A DNA stretch of 64,000 nucleotides from Cordylochernes scorpioides (GCA_030710605.1 CP092886.1:156574368-156638367); one strand, 5' to 3'. Counted from the stretch's first letter, positions 1-11,356 are shown. The notes: generated by a model from the letters alone, not told the origin. Made by a program: numbers and translations.

Positions 1-888
1 TCATTATATATAGAAGGCTTAGAAATAAATATTGAATATACGGGGTATATATTGGAGGATTTATGTATGTATAATATACATGTAAACACTCTTTATAGCG
101 TGATGCTTCTTTTAAAATAAAACAACCTTCTACTACCCTTACTGCAATAATAAATTTAAATATATATATATATACATGTGTATAGATATATTAAAAGTAT
201 AGAATTTTTTTCAGCACACACACTTAAAATATAATGAAACTATTTTTAAAAACTATTGGTTTTTTGAACGTTTTTTTGTTATTTTTTTAGGGGGGGGGGG
301 GCGACGATGGTATATTAGAAATATAGAACATACAATTAGGTAACTTTACCATTTAAAAAATTATAGTCAAATTATACAATATTTTAGTAATAAAACCAGA
401 AATTAAAAATAAATCTCCAGCTCACGCCATCTTGGAACGTGTTTACTGTTAATTTAGCTTTGGCAAGGACCTTCCGTCGAATTCCTGCAAACAGATATTG
501 ATAACAAAGTGGTGTTTGTGAAATTTTAGCCATTCACAAATTTGTGACTAGCTCATCAATTGGATAACTATCAAATAAGACATAAAAGCGGAGAGAGAAT
601 CTCCAAGTATAAAAATACAATTTCTGACATGTTTTCGTGGAACATTGTAAAATTACCATCGCCGGGAATCGAACCTAAACACTATTATCGATCTTGAACA
701 AGCTTAATGTTCACAAAGATTTCTTAGGGATAAAAGCGATCAGCTTTTCTAAACATTTAGCTTTTTCGGTCATAAAGTAATGTACAAAAATATACATTCA
801 TTTATAAAATATTTTATTCATGATCCGCTATAAATCGTGCCTATTTAAAAAAAAATAATAAACCCTAATTATTACAAAATGAACTCTA

Positions 889-1078
889 AATACTATAGAA
901 TAAAGCGTTAGGAGAAAATAATTTTTAATAATCGACTACACGAGCTTTCGGGCAGTCACGCCCTTCAACTGGTAATGATATATGATGGCAATAGGCCTTA
1001 AATAGGATTCCCTCTCCGAAAGCTCGTGTAGTCGATTATTAAAAATTATTTTATCCTAACGCTTTATTCTATAGTATT
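889..1078. mobile_element. MITE with 63-bp terminal inverted repeats, copy 1
   Basis: The arms 889-951 and 1016-1078 are reverse complements with a single visible difference. They enclose about 64 bp that contains a small GC-rich hairpin. Long arms, small size and no coding capacity fit a miniature inverted-repeat element. The outermost bases read AATACTATAG. The same element lies at 8705-8894 in the second copy. The superfamily is not recognised. Confidence 0.7.
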
Positions 1079-1620
1079 TATAATTCAAGGAGAAAGTTTC
1101 CATGTTTAAAAAAATGAACTTTATTTATGAAAATTGTATTTCTTAAGAAACAGTTTCTAAGATTGTGTGTCGATAGAGAGAGGACCCATTGCAGTCCGAG
1201 ACTGGGGAAATCATGACGTAATTCCTTTATAATTATGAAAATTCCAATCCACAAGAATTCAAATAGTAACTGACGCACTTTTGGGAAATCTACAGACACA
1301 ATTTTATTTAATTCTCTCTGACACAAAGTAATCTCATTAAGATGTCTCAACAAACTCTGCTAATGATGTTGTCAGCTTACGAGGGAAGGGGCAGACAAAT
1401 TTACAAAATTGAAGTTTGGGCATTTATGTCACCAAAATAACCGAACAATAATCTGGAGAGCATTGATTGAACGAGCAGTTGGTCCTGTTGTCGTGGTTGA
1501 CATTACCATCGATCGATAAATATATACATATATATTATACTTACTTATAAAAAATATGTTTATTTCATATCATTGAGAGATTAATAAAGATCAATTACTA
1601 GTAAATATATAAGTATATAT

Positions 1621-1737
1621 GAAAAAACAATAGAAAAAAATAAAAGATAAGTGGGTCAGGTGTTGATATTAAAAATAAAGAAGGCATCTCCTGACCACGA
1701 GCACATGTGCTTTTTAGATGGCAGAGCGCCATATATA
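1621..1737 (+). repeat. Fragment of hammerhead-unit family M2
   Basis: About 117 bp present only in copy 1 of block A. The sequence (AAGTGGGTCAGGTGTTGATA and what follows) matches the first part of the units at 35261 and 62610. It stops before the hammerhead core seen in those units, so it is a truncated M2 copy. Its absence from 9437 marks a difference between the two locus versions. Confidence 0.65.
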
Positions 1738-1854
1738 TCCCTATCACAGACCCCCTATAATATTAAAGGTAAATAGCATTACACATGCTTCTCTCTCTTT
1801 CTCTCTCTCTCCGAACTAAACCTGTTGGAGCTTGTGCGCCATTAGGTTAAATTT

Positions 1855-2125
1855 CAGCTCCTCACGGATGAGAAAAACGCGTACGGCTGGAGAGATGTCG
1901 CCAACTAAAGCATAGGGCCACTAGTCAGCGATGGGAGCATGTGCTCTTCACGGACGAGAAGCTGCTCACCCCCGAGAAGGCGCACAACCACCAAAACGCA
2001 GGAACTGGTCCGCTGAGACTTTTTGCTATTTGATGTACCGTCGACTTGCTTATGTCGGTCTCACGGGCGAATTTTCTCATGGACACCCTCGAATATCGTT
2101 GAGGTCACTTTTTGATGATCTTACG
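1855..2125. pseudogene. Tc1/mariner transposase remnant, halves in opposite orientation (copy 1)
   Basis: Bases 1855-2013 on the plus strand encode a transposase middle segment with the hallmark LFTDEKLLTPEKAHNHQN, where D is the first catalytic aspartate of the DDE/D domain. Bases from about 2014 to the gap encode, on the minus strand, part of the N-terminal helix-turn-helix region (ARETDISKSTVHQIAK). An intact gene would have these in one orientation, so one part was inverted. Stops and frameshifts rule out function. The matching copy is at 9540-10157. Confidence 0.7.
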
Positions 2126-2225
2126 NNNNNNNNNNNNNNNNNNNNNNNNNNNNNNNNNNNNNNNNNNNNNNNNNNNNNNNNNNNNNNNNNNNNNNNNNNN
2201 NNNNNNNNNNNNNNNNNNNNNNNNN
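2126..2225. other. Assembly gap, 100 N
   Basis: Exactly 100 N, a conventional size for a scaffold gap of unknown length. The left flank ends in CTTACG. In the intact copy (9811-9816) CTTACG is followed by GTTGACGG, which is exactly the sequence that resumes after the second gap at 42763. Confidence 0.99.
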
Positions 2226-2425
2226 TTCTGTTCATGCAACTAAACGTTGCTGATGGCTTGGGCCATCTATCAAAATGGAAATTAACTAATCATTGTATTT
2301 TTTCCAGAATATTTGCCACAAATAAGCTTTATTGATAATAATTATTTTGATAGAGATTTATTCTGAAGAGGATGGCGCAAGCCATCAGCAACATTCAGTT
2401 GCATGATATCAGGAGTTGGTGTTTT
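2226..2425. repeat. Degenerate M1 foldback repeat
   Basis: Imperfect inverted arms contain GTTGCTGATGGCTTGGGCCA near 2250 and its near reverse complement near 2385. They resemble the arms of the M1 elements at 16757 and 28068. The central hammerhead is missing. It begins at the contig edge, so the left end may be truncated. Confidence 0.55.
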
Positions 2426-3167
2426 CTTACTGTGAAAAATCCACTAAAATCAATATACCTGATTTTTACTGAATACGTCATATAAATACTACATGATATT
2501 CAAAGAAATTAATTTTTTTTTAATTTATGGGAAAAAAATAATGGCAGGAAGCGTTTATGATAATATTTATCGTCTAGGGGTAGAAGGCTGGGGTTGTGTT
2601 CTGGTACTACCTGCGAGTAGGGACATGAGGCGGTGGGTTGGTCTGTCTGGAAACAAGTACTTGGGGCTTGGACCTTGGGGCTTGGACGTGTTCTGGTAGT
2701 TTGGTGTGACAGTCGGAATATTCCTTGTTTCTCTTGTTTCTGGAGTATAGAATAGTGTGGCGCTTTGAATAGACTTTTGAATTTTTCAACACGTTCCTAA
2801 TAATTCTTCCCAAAAGAGTCCAACTTCTTGCACATGACAAGGAACTCGTTTGGTCGTTTTAGGAGAGTTTAATTAGAGAGAGTGTAAACGAATATTCTTT
2901 TCTCAATCTCCCAATAACATATTTGATTTTCACCTCTTCTTCCATTGAAGGGTTAACCTTGTTGCAAATACCATGGATGTCTTCCGCGAACCTGATAGCT
3001 GGTTCATTCCAGTGTTTCATTCTGTTTAGCTTCATTCTCAATTCTTCTTTAGTAAATTAAATTTTATTGCCCTCTATCGTTAAAATTTTACACAAATAAA
3101 TTAACTGGCAATGCGTTTCTTTTTTAAATCTCTACAGACCTTACTGCAATGATATGATTTAATGAAT

Positions 3168-3233
3168 GAGAGGGCTTGGCTCATCAGTAGTGAACCCTCT
3201 CAGCGGTTTCGCCAAATTAATCTCTAGACCGCT
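3168..3233 (-). ncRNA. Strand-permuted hammerhead motif, instance A1
   Basis: On the minus strand the order is AGCGGU plus C (stem III strand and cleavage site), UAGAG (stem I), UUUGGC-GAAA (stem II strand and core), CCGCU (stem III), GAGAGGG (extra helix), CACUA (stem I), CUGAUGA core, GCCAAG (stem II), CCCUCUC (extra helix). Stem II has 5 bp, stem III 6 bp, the extra helix 7 bp. Stem I has only 3 bp plus a mismatch. All hammerhead core bases are present, but the order of strands is not that of known hammerheads. Confidence 0.5.
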
Positions 3234-3535
3234 CTACTATTGTATTGGACTGGTTTTGTTATATACCCTGCATTTTCTATGGAAGGCAGCTAAATGGTGT
3301 TTAGTGAACTATGGACATAAGCTTATAGGTCTGTAGAGGTACATACATATAAATTTCAAGGTATTGCATCGAGCAAAGCTCTTCCGCGCAAAACATGTTT
3401 TCATAACCATTATATATTAGTAAATTAAATTTTATTGCCCTCTATCGTTAAAATTTTACACAAATAAATTAACTGGCAATGCGTTTCTTTTTTAAATCTC
3501 TACAGACCTTACTGCAATGATATGATTTAATGAAT

Positions 3536-3601
3536 GAGAGGGCTTGGCTCATCAGTAGTGAACCCTCTCAGCGGTTTCGCCAAATTAATCTCTAGACCGC
3601 T
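3536..3601 (-). ncRNA. Strand-permuted hammerhead motif, instance A2
   Basis: Identical to the motif 368 bp upstream, in the second tandem unit. In a minus-strand transcript of both units, the GAAA strand here can pair with the cleavage-site and CUGAUGA strands of the unit at 3168-3233. That makes a planar, canonical hammerhead with cleavage predicted between 3227 and 3226. Confidence 0.5.
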
Positions 3602-3843
3602 CTACTATTGTATTGGACTGGTTTTGTTATATACCCTGCATTTTCTATGGAAGGCAGCTAAATGGTGTTTAGTGAACTATGGACATAAGCTTATAGGTCT
3701 GTAGAGGTACATACATATAAATTTCAAGGTATTGCATCGAGCAAAGCTCTTCCGCGCAATTTCCATAGTTCACTAAACACCATTTAGCTGCCTTCCATAG
3801 AAAATGCAGGGTATATAACAAAACCAGTCCAATACAATAGTAG

Positions 3844-3909
3844 AGCGGTCTAGAGATTAATTTGGCGAAACCGCTGAGAGGGTTCACTACTGATGAGCCA
3901 AGCCCTCTC
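3844..3909 (+). ncRNA. Strand-permuted hammerhead motif, instance A3 (inverted unit)
   Basis: The same motif in the inverted partial unit, now on the plus strand. AGCGGT is at 3844-3849, the GAAA core near 3867, CTGATGA near 3890 and CCCTCTC at 3903-3909. All helices match those of the direct units. Confidence 0.45.
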
Positions 3910-4290
3910 ATTCATTAAATCATATCATTGCAGTAAGGTCTGTAGAGATTTAAAAAAGAAACGCATTGCCAGTTAATTCAATTCTTCTTTATTCGCGTCC
4001 AAAGAAAAATCCTGAATGAGGCGGCTCTTGATATTTTCCAAGTTGGTAAAGTTTGCCTTGTGTAGCTTCAGTTATATTTTGGCGCTACCAGTGATGCTCG
4101 TGAATACATAGCCGCGAACTATATATTCTGTCCAGTGGTAAAGGAAACCAATCTCTTCAAAGGACTCGACCCATGGGCGAGGGTCTTCTGTCCCATTATA
4201 CTTGGGAATTTCGATGTTAGCGCTCAAAACAACTGGGTCGGACTTGCATCTCTGCCAATTGTTACACTGCGTTGAAGTTTTGCGGGTCAT

Positions 4291-7116
4291 CGACCTTGGA
4301 TTATTCCTTCTTTATGTTATATACGTTTACCGAGAGGAATCTGCATACTCAAGACAAATTAAAAAATGTAAATAATGAAATAATTACCTTTAAAAGTTGT
4401 TTTGTTTTTCTATTCGTTATATTCTTCATAGTTAGTGATCCTAAGTCTTCGCGTCCGTGGCTCCTGCCTAAATTGTTGTGTGTCCTCACGCCAACATTTA
4501 AAGTTGTTTGTAGTTTCAGAGAGAAAGTAGTGTTAAATTACATATAATAATAGTAATAATAATAATAAATATACATACACTCTGTTGCTGTTGTCGTGTC
4601 CAATGAAGAGCCTCAGATGTTTCCATGCATCTCTATCACAGCAGTCGCAATGTCCTCTATCTTTGCTCCTCATTGGAAAATGGATGCCGTTGCCACGTTA
4701 GTCACCTTAGAAACGAACCAGAATTTGGTTGAATATTCCAAGAGTCCAGGGGGGACCGCAGGGAGGTCTGGTCGGACTTCTCCCCCATACACTCTGTTGA
4801 AAAAATATATAATACATAATTAAAAAAATGAAAAGAGTAAAAAAATATATTTTTTAATTTAATAAAATTTAAAACAATATTATAATTTTGTTAGAAAAGA
4901 GGGTGTATAAGTAAACCATTATTCAGCAATATATTACTAATAGATTACACAATTGTCCCATTAGATTTGACAAATACTAAAATATATGCATTAACTAATT
5001 GAAGAAGGAAACCATTTTGTAAAGTAGGTAAGAAAGAGTTGAAAGAGCGAGAAAGAGGCGGAATATATAAAAATGACTTCTCCTCATTAGCAAACACATT
5101 ACTCCGGGGAGACAGGAATTGTCAGCTCTTCTTTATATTACCCGGGGACTCCGATCATTAAAACCGGACAAATCAGCGCTGAGGTTTAATGGCCAAGTAA
5201 GAGACGGATTAAGCTAAGCTCGTCTCATTAGTTGAAGTGCTTTCGTCAAATTGGTCTTTAGAGGGTTCATTGTCAAGCGAATTCGATGCCGGTATGCTAA
5301 AGTTGGTTTTAAAATCTACTTCTCAATAGGAAGTTCAACTTCAAGATTATTCTCGCACCAATTCCGACTAATAGTCTTAAGAAAGTTGTTAGTGTTTTCC
5401 AGGAGTGAGAAATATAATCAGATCAATTAATAAATTTTAAAGTTTTTACCGAGCGTGTCTTTTGACCAGAAATAACTTGTTTGTCGAGATATGAGTTATA
5501 TGAAATATTTAGAATATTTGAAAACTGAATATATATATATTTTTCTAATAAAATGTTTTCTAATGAAAATAAAAACTTATAAAAAGTTACCGAACCTAAT
5601 CCCAACAACCTGTAGAAGACGCAAGAAAGTAAAGTGTGGAGCAGCGTATGGACAATTTTAATGACATTTCATCTCGATCTGAAAGTTGCGTAGAGCTTTC
5701 TTAGGAATCGAACCGGAAAAGTAAGTCTTTCTTCATTTATCGTACAAAGCATGACCTAGAATTGGTTCAAGAATATTGAAAGCATCGACATTTCTTCCGA
5801 GATCTAAACCGGATAAGACAAAATCTGAGTCCTTTCCATGTAAAGAATGGTTGAAAAATTTGTGTTGTGAAATAACTTCTCGAGTTTTTTTCAAGCGCTA
5901 AACATTTAAGATATATTTCCCACACAACTTGTAGTATTTATCATAGTAGCTATATACATAGCGCGACCGTTTATTTATATAAAAAAGAAATTTTCTACTG
6001 CCCTTACTGCAATGATAAGCTATTGAGAATACCTGGTTGATTTCTAAATACGCGCTAAATGCATAAAATTTAAACATTTAATATTTTAATGTTTATTTTT
6101 TTTATGAATTCTGCTTTCTCTTTCTCTCTTTGAATCTTCTAAACAAGCTTTATAGTATTTTCTACTTTTAGAGGCTTTAACTCTACGCCGCTGATGAACT
6201 TTATATAGAGTGTAAAACCACTGAATCACAATCTGCGGCTATACAAGTATAATTCCCCACATCTCTCTTTAGAACACTATTCCTGGTCGACATTTCTTCT
6301 TGAAATTCGGACAAATGCTCGATTTTCTTTGGCTACGCTTTAGAAAGTGTCGCCATCTTAATACATTTGGAGTCGTTCCTTGACGTATTTCGTCTGAGCC
6401 GCTTAATGGCCAGACTCGAAAGGCCTGCTCTTTCCTGATATAATTATTACATATTTTAAAACATAATGGATGTAAATATTTTAAATAGGGAATAGTGTTT
6501 AGTAAAAATCGATACTTCCTTTTTTAACTTTCCTCTGGGATCTTCATCCGTCGATTAGGTTGTCATGAAGTAAGGGGAAGGTCACCGAAATCACAATAGG
6601 ATGATATGGAGAGCTATGGGTCACCCTACTAGACCGTTGTGTTTCAGACTTTCGTGTGTTTGGACTTTTCATGAAAGCGCTGAAAAACGACTCTTTGTCG
6701 TCGGGGCTGCGGCTAAAGGATTTCTTCATTCATTACTAAGTGACTTTATGAACAGGGCGTTAAGACGCTTGTCAATATTTGACAGAATTTTTAGCTCTCA
6801 TAATGATGACAATGTCTGAAATAAATTATTTTGACCTGACATTTTAAAAAATATATATTTTGTATTAATACGGACCTTTTTTCTTATTTAGATGCCTTTA
6901 TATTGCGTGATTTGCAAAGTTTACATTCATACTACTCGCGTACGATGAATTCTGCACGTGACTAATTCAGTTAAATATTATGTGAATATTATATACTATC
7001 AATGTGTGTATCGTAATTATTTATTCTGCTATCGTTTTCGAATCAAGCACTCTCTCTCTCTCATTCTCCCCTTTGATATATAGATCCTCCTTCTATATAG
7101 TGAAGTATTTTAAATA
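4291..7116. other. AT-rich region without recognisable genes
   Basis: No reading frame resembles a known protein. Visible items are an AAT microsatellite near 4548-4570, one isolated pol III B-box-like sequence on the minus strand (GGTTCGATTCC near 5705-5717), and a fragment containing CTGCCCTTACTGCAATG at about 5999-6015. That fragment belongs to the small repeat family with the permuted hammerhead. Frames at 6544-6819 are not convincing. Confidence 0.6.
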
Positions 7117-7573
7117 CAGGTAACTCTCGATAATTTGAAACTCGTTAATTTGAATCTCTCGATAATTATATTTTTCCCGGTCTCTTGAAAAATACTCAAT
7201 AAGTTTAATAAATCATTATTAATTGGTCCCCTCGGTAATTTCAGTTGAAGGAATAATATCTTGCCACAAATGAACATTTGTGAATAACTTACAAATGTTT
7301 AAAATAATAAATCAAGAATTTTTTGAGATCAAACTCTTATTTGAGAAAAGGCAAGACCCCAAAGCTCTTAATAAATGTATTACTTTAAAAACTTGCGATA
7401 AGTCACTTATTTAATCTTGTATCAACAATGTATGTATAAACTGCCAAAACTTCAAAATCTTGTTTTCTTGATTTTTTCCTCCCTCTTAGTTGTTTAAACT
7501 CCTGTTATTTTGAACTTGATAAATTGAAAATTTACCCTAGTCCCTTGAGTTTCAAATTATCGGGAGTCGACTG
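7117..7573. mobile_element. pogo/Tigger-type MITE
   Basis: The left end reads CAGGTAACTCTCGATAATTT and the right end is its imperfect complement, so both ends contain CTCYCGATAATTTGAAACTC inward of a CAG start. The CAGT...CGATAATTYGAA ends are typical of pogo/Tigger-class elements. The interior is AT-rich and non-coding. A TA dinucleotide precedes the left end, but the right flank is TG, so the target duplication is not clean. Confidence 0.55.
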
Positions 7574-7812
7574 TGCTTTTAGAAGGATTGAAGTTTACTT
7601 AAAAACCTCGGAAATCCGAACGCGAAGCGCATGGCTCGCCCGTCAGTTCCGAGATGAACGATGGAAGTTCGGGTTACAAACCGCCCATAATAGGAGGTCC
7701 TGGGATTATTTGCGATATTTGATATGGCCATTATCTTTTTACAATAGCAATTTAATTATAATTTGTTTAAAATTTCCTCTAACTCTCCCTAATGGAAAAA
7801 TTCTAAAATTTT
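7574..7812. other. Unassigned spacer before block A copy 2
   Basis: The segment contains a short open frame with no recognisable similarity. It shows no repeat structure. I see nothing that supports a gene. Confidence 0.5.
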
Positions 7813-9815
7813 ACTATATATAGAAGGCTTAGAAATAAATATTAAATTTACGGGGTATATATTGGAGGATCTATGTATGTATAATATACATGTAAACTCT
7901 CTTTATAGCGTGATGCTTCTTTTAAAATAAAACAACCTTCTACTACCCTTACTGCAATAATAAATTTAAAAATATATATATACATGTGTATAGATATATT
8001 AAAAGTATAGAATTTTTTTCAGCACACACACTTACAATATAATGAAACTATTTTTAAAAACTATTGGTTTTTGAACGTTTTTTTGTTATTTTTTTAGGGG
8101 GGGGGGGGGGGGGGCGACGATGGTATATTAGAAATATAGAACATACAATTAGGTAACTTTACCATTTAAAAAAATATAGCCAAATTATACAATATTTTAG
8201 CAATAAAACCAGAAATTAAAAATAAATCTCCAGCTCACGCCATCTTGGAACGTGTTTATTGTTAATTTAGCTTTGGCAAGGACCTTCCGTCGAATTCCTG
8301 CAAACAGTTATTGATAACAAAGTGGTGTTTGTGAAATTTTAGCCATTCACAAATTTGTGACTAGCTCATCAATTGGATAACTATCAAATAAGACATAAAA
8401 GCGGAGAGAGAATCTCCAAGTATAAAAATACAATCTCTGACATGTTTTCGTGGAACATTGTAAAATTACCATCGCCGGGAATCGAACCTAAACACTATTA
8501 TCGATCTGGAACAAGCTTAATGTTCACAAAGATTTCTTAGGGATAAAAGCGATCAGCTTTTCTAAACATTTAGTTTTTCGGTCATAAAGTAATGTACAAA
8601 AAATATACATTCATTTATAAAATATTTTATTCATGACCTGCTATAAATCGTGTCTATTTAAAAAATAATAATAATAAACCCTAATTATTACAAAATGAAC
8701 TCTAAATACTATAGAATAAAGCGTTAGGAGAAAATAATTTTTAATAATCGACTACACGAGCTTTCGGGCAGTCACGCCCTTCAACTGGTAATGATATATG
8801 ATGGCAATAGGCCTTAAATAGGATTCCCTCTCCGAAAGCTCGTGTAGTCGATTATTAAAAATTATTTTCTCCTAACGCTTTATTCTATAGTATTTATAAT
8901 TCAAGGAGAAAGTTTCCATGTTTAAAAAAATGAACTCTATTTATGAAAATTGTATTTCTTAAGAAACAGTTTCTAAGATTGTGTGTCGATAGAGAGAGGA
9001 CCCATTGCAGTCCGAGACTGGGGAAATCATGACGTAATTCCTTTATAATTATGAAAATTCCAATCCACAAGAATTCAAATAGTAACTGACGCACTTTTGG
9101 GAAATCTACAGACACAATTTTATTTAATTCTCTCTGACACAAAGTAATCTCATTAAGATGTCTCAACAAACTCTGCTAATGATGTTGTCAGCTTACGCGA
9201 GGGAAGGGGCAGACAAATTTACAAAATTGAAGTTTGGGCATTTATGTCACCAAAATAACCGAACAATAATCTGTAGAGCATTGGTTGAACGAGCAGTTGG
9301 TCCTGTTGTCGTGGTTGACATTACCATCGATCGATAAATATATACATATATATTATACTTACTTATAAAAAATATGTTTATATCATATCCTTGAGAGATT
9401 AATAAAGATCAATTACCTGTAAATATATGAGTATATGTCTCTATCACATACCCCCTATAATATTAAAGGGAAATAGCATTACACATATTTCTCTCTCTCT
9501 CCGAACTAAACCTGTTGGAGCTTGTGCGCCATTAGGTTAAATTTCAGCTCCTCACGGATGAAAAAAACGCGTACGGCTGGAGAGATGTCGCCAACTCAAG
9601 CATCGGGCCACTAGTCAGCGATGGGAGCATATATGCTTTTCACGGACGAGAAGCTGCTCACCCCCGAGAAGGCGCACAACCACCAAAACGCAGGAACTGG
9701 TCCGCTGAGACTTTTTGCTATTTGATGTACCGTCGACTTGCTTATGTCGGTCTCACGGGCGAATTTTCTCATGGACACCCTCGATTTCGTTGAGGTCACT
9801 TTTTGATGATCTTAC
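7813..9815. repeat. Duplicated block A, copy 2
   Basis: Colinear with 1-2125. It lacks the M2 fragment inserted at 1621-1737 and has an 18-G run at 8097-8114. It continues without interruption into block B at 9816, giving the natural junction that is split by gaps in the other version. Confidence 0.85.
8705..8894. mobile_element. MITE with 63-bp terminal inverted repeats, copy 2
   Basis: Counterpart of 889-1078, with the same arms and the same loop. In this copy the right arm reads TTTTCTCCTAACGC and is the exact complement of the left arm. Copy 1 has one change there (ATCC instead of CTCC). Confidence 0.7.
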
Positions 9816-10157
9816 GGTTGACGGTGTGTTGGCGGTGCGCTTCTTTCTCTTCCGGCACGCTGGCCAAGCTCATTGAAGCGATAGATGGCCTTGTACACAG
9901 TTTGTTGAGGAATTTGAGCAGCCGAATAATTTCACATTGACGTTTTCCTAAATAAAACAACTCAATCATTGCACTACGTTTTTTTGACCTTATAAAAACA
10001 CGACAAAATAAGTTAGCACAAAGTCAAAACATAACATAATGGTACATAAAAACATTGAAAATCCGACTAAACATAAAGTAATTTATTATGGTTCAATTAT
10101 TTTGTGTTAGGATAAATTAAACATTATTTCAGTATTTTGGGACACCCTGTATATATC
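9540..10157. pseudogene. Tc1/mariner element remnant (copy 2), fuller
   Basis: Bases 9540-9700 on the plus strand encode the LFTDEKLLTPEKAHN region. Bases 9705-9960 on the minus strand encode the N-terminal DNA-binding part (IELFYLGKRQCEI, then ARETDISKSTVHQIAK). Downstream on the plus strand, 10135-10157 (TTTTGGGACACCCTGTATA) is the terminal inverted repeat of a widespread IS630-Tc1-mariner type. The element is rearranged and broken by stops, and only one terminal repeat is visible. Confidence 0.7.
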
Positions 10158-11356
10158 CCCGATTGAAAACCGTCAAATTGTTCGAATCATTAAGGTAAAC
10201 CTTCAAACCAAGATGTTCTGAAAATACGGATGTAAAAAAAAAATATTAATGAGTTAATTTGGGTTTCAAAAAGTATACATAGTACGCCATTTTCTAAGTT
10301 AAGAGAGTTCTGAAGTAAAATATTCAACATTGTAAAGAAATTTTCACGTGTTCTTGAAGAAAAATGATTAAGGGGGTTGTGGGAAGGTAGGCGATTGTTC
10401 GAACGAAAACAAAAATCAAACGCCTGAAGACAATGTTTAAGAATAAAGACGGAATTTCCAAAAGAACAAAGAATGTTTTAGTTTGATATTATTCAAGAGA
10501 CTTTGAGGAAAAAGGTATTATTGAAATATAGCGATAGCAAGAGATTCAGTTCGAAACGAAAGCCAGATATCTTTGTGCGAACGAATAATGTGTAAAGTTT
10601 CTAGATTATGACTTCATTTTGGACGATGAGTCAATTTTTGCTCTTTCCCAATCCCGGATCATTAAAAATGGTGATTTCTAAACCTCCATCTACTTGCTGA
10701 CGTCAAATTTATCCAGGGAAAATTTTCAAAAAAAAAAAAAAGGTTCTGGTATGTGAATCGCTATCGGTCTCGTGGACTCAGTTACCAATTCCTCAAATCG
10801 GGGTTCGCCATCAATGCTAAACGATATCGGGACCAAGGTCCAAGTATCATGATGTTTTCATAGAACAATCAGGACTCTAATAATATTTTTGTATTTTGAC
10901 CAGACTAATTTAACGATAAGGCAGACAGTAGCTGGAACAAGCGTGGACGCTGTCAACACCCTGGAGGGGGCTGTGAGATGTAAATGTATTGCCATTGTGA
11001 AAGGAGGGGGGATTGGCAACATGATTGATTTTATTCCGAACGAGGGCACGTGAGGAGGGCACGCGCGTGACGCGAGGCGGCCGATTGTTCCCCTCGAATT
11101 CAACGACTCGCTCGCTTTGAAAAAATATTAGAATTAACTCTGTTTAAAATATTGTATTCAGTATATGTGAAATTAATTATTATATATATAGATGGAAAAT
11201 TTGCCGGGAGGAAATTAATCCATGGAAGCAATGGTCGTCTCTCCCGTCAAAATAAACGTCAGAATCTGACGCCATCTATTGACCGTCGCCGCAACTAGCG
11301 GCATCGGGTCGGTGACAAAGCCACAACACCAACTTTGGCAAACTGATAAGCGTCCA

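Larger units (their letters stand above)
1..2125. repeat. Duplicated block A, copy 1 (contig 1)
   Basis: This stretch aligns end to end with 7813-9815 at high identity. Differences are scattered substitutions, a shorter G-run (12 G at 290-301 against 18 G at 8097-8114) and one extra insertion at about 1621-1737. The segment is AT-rich and has no credible gene; open frames near 1078-1353 are repeat shadows. It ends at an N-gap exactly where the other copy continues into block B. Confidence 0.85.
3052..3977. mobile_element. Retrozyme-like dimeric insertion with 14-bp target-site duplication
   Basis: The insertion interrupts the gag pseudogene and is flanked by TCAATTCTTCTTTA at 3038-3051 and 3978-3991. 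It consists of a 368-bp unit (3053-3420), a second unit in the same orientation cut at about 3759, and an inverted partial unit (3760-3977). The units are near-identical. Each carries one strand-permuted hammerhead motif and a variant of the CCCTTACTGCAATG box. There is no coding capacity. A variable-length duplication plus a tandem and inverted structure suggests target-primed reverse transcription of a multimeric RNA, as for Penelope elements or retrozymes. Confidence 0.7.
2590..4290 (-). pseudogene. Ty3/gypsy-type gag pseudogene split by an insertion
   Basis: Read on the minus strand, 4290-4072 encodes a capsid-like N-terminal part (IEIPKYNGTEDPRPWVESFE). The reading continues to about 3992 and then resumes at 3037 with MKLNRMKHWNEPAIRFAEDI, a typical LTR-retrotransposon gag segment. 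A frameshifted tail follows down to about 2600. The break at 3052-3977 is a separate 926-bp insertion flanked by 14-bp direct repeats. A stop after residue VRGYVFTSITGSAKI and the later frameshift make it non-functional. No pol follows within the contig. Confidence 0.65.

Noticed and set aside
655-682. tRNA-like B box (GGTTCGATTCC) on the minus strand, also at 8466 and 5705
   Set aside because: No matching A box, acceptor stem or cloverleaf could be found. It may be an old SINE trace but is not annotated as a gene.
7524-7823. 99-codon open frame with a basic middle segment
   Set aside because: It starts inside a pogo-type MITE end and runs into the duplicated block. There is no recognisable domain and no conservation.
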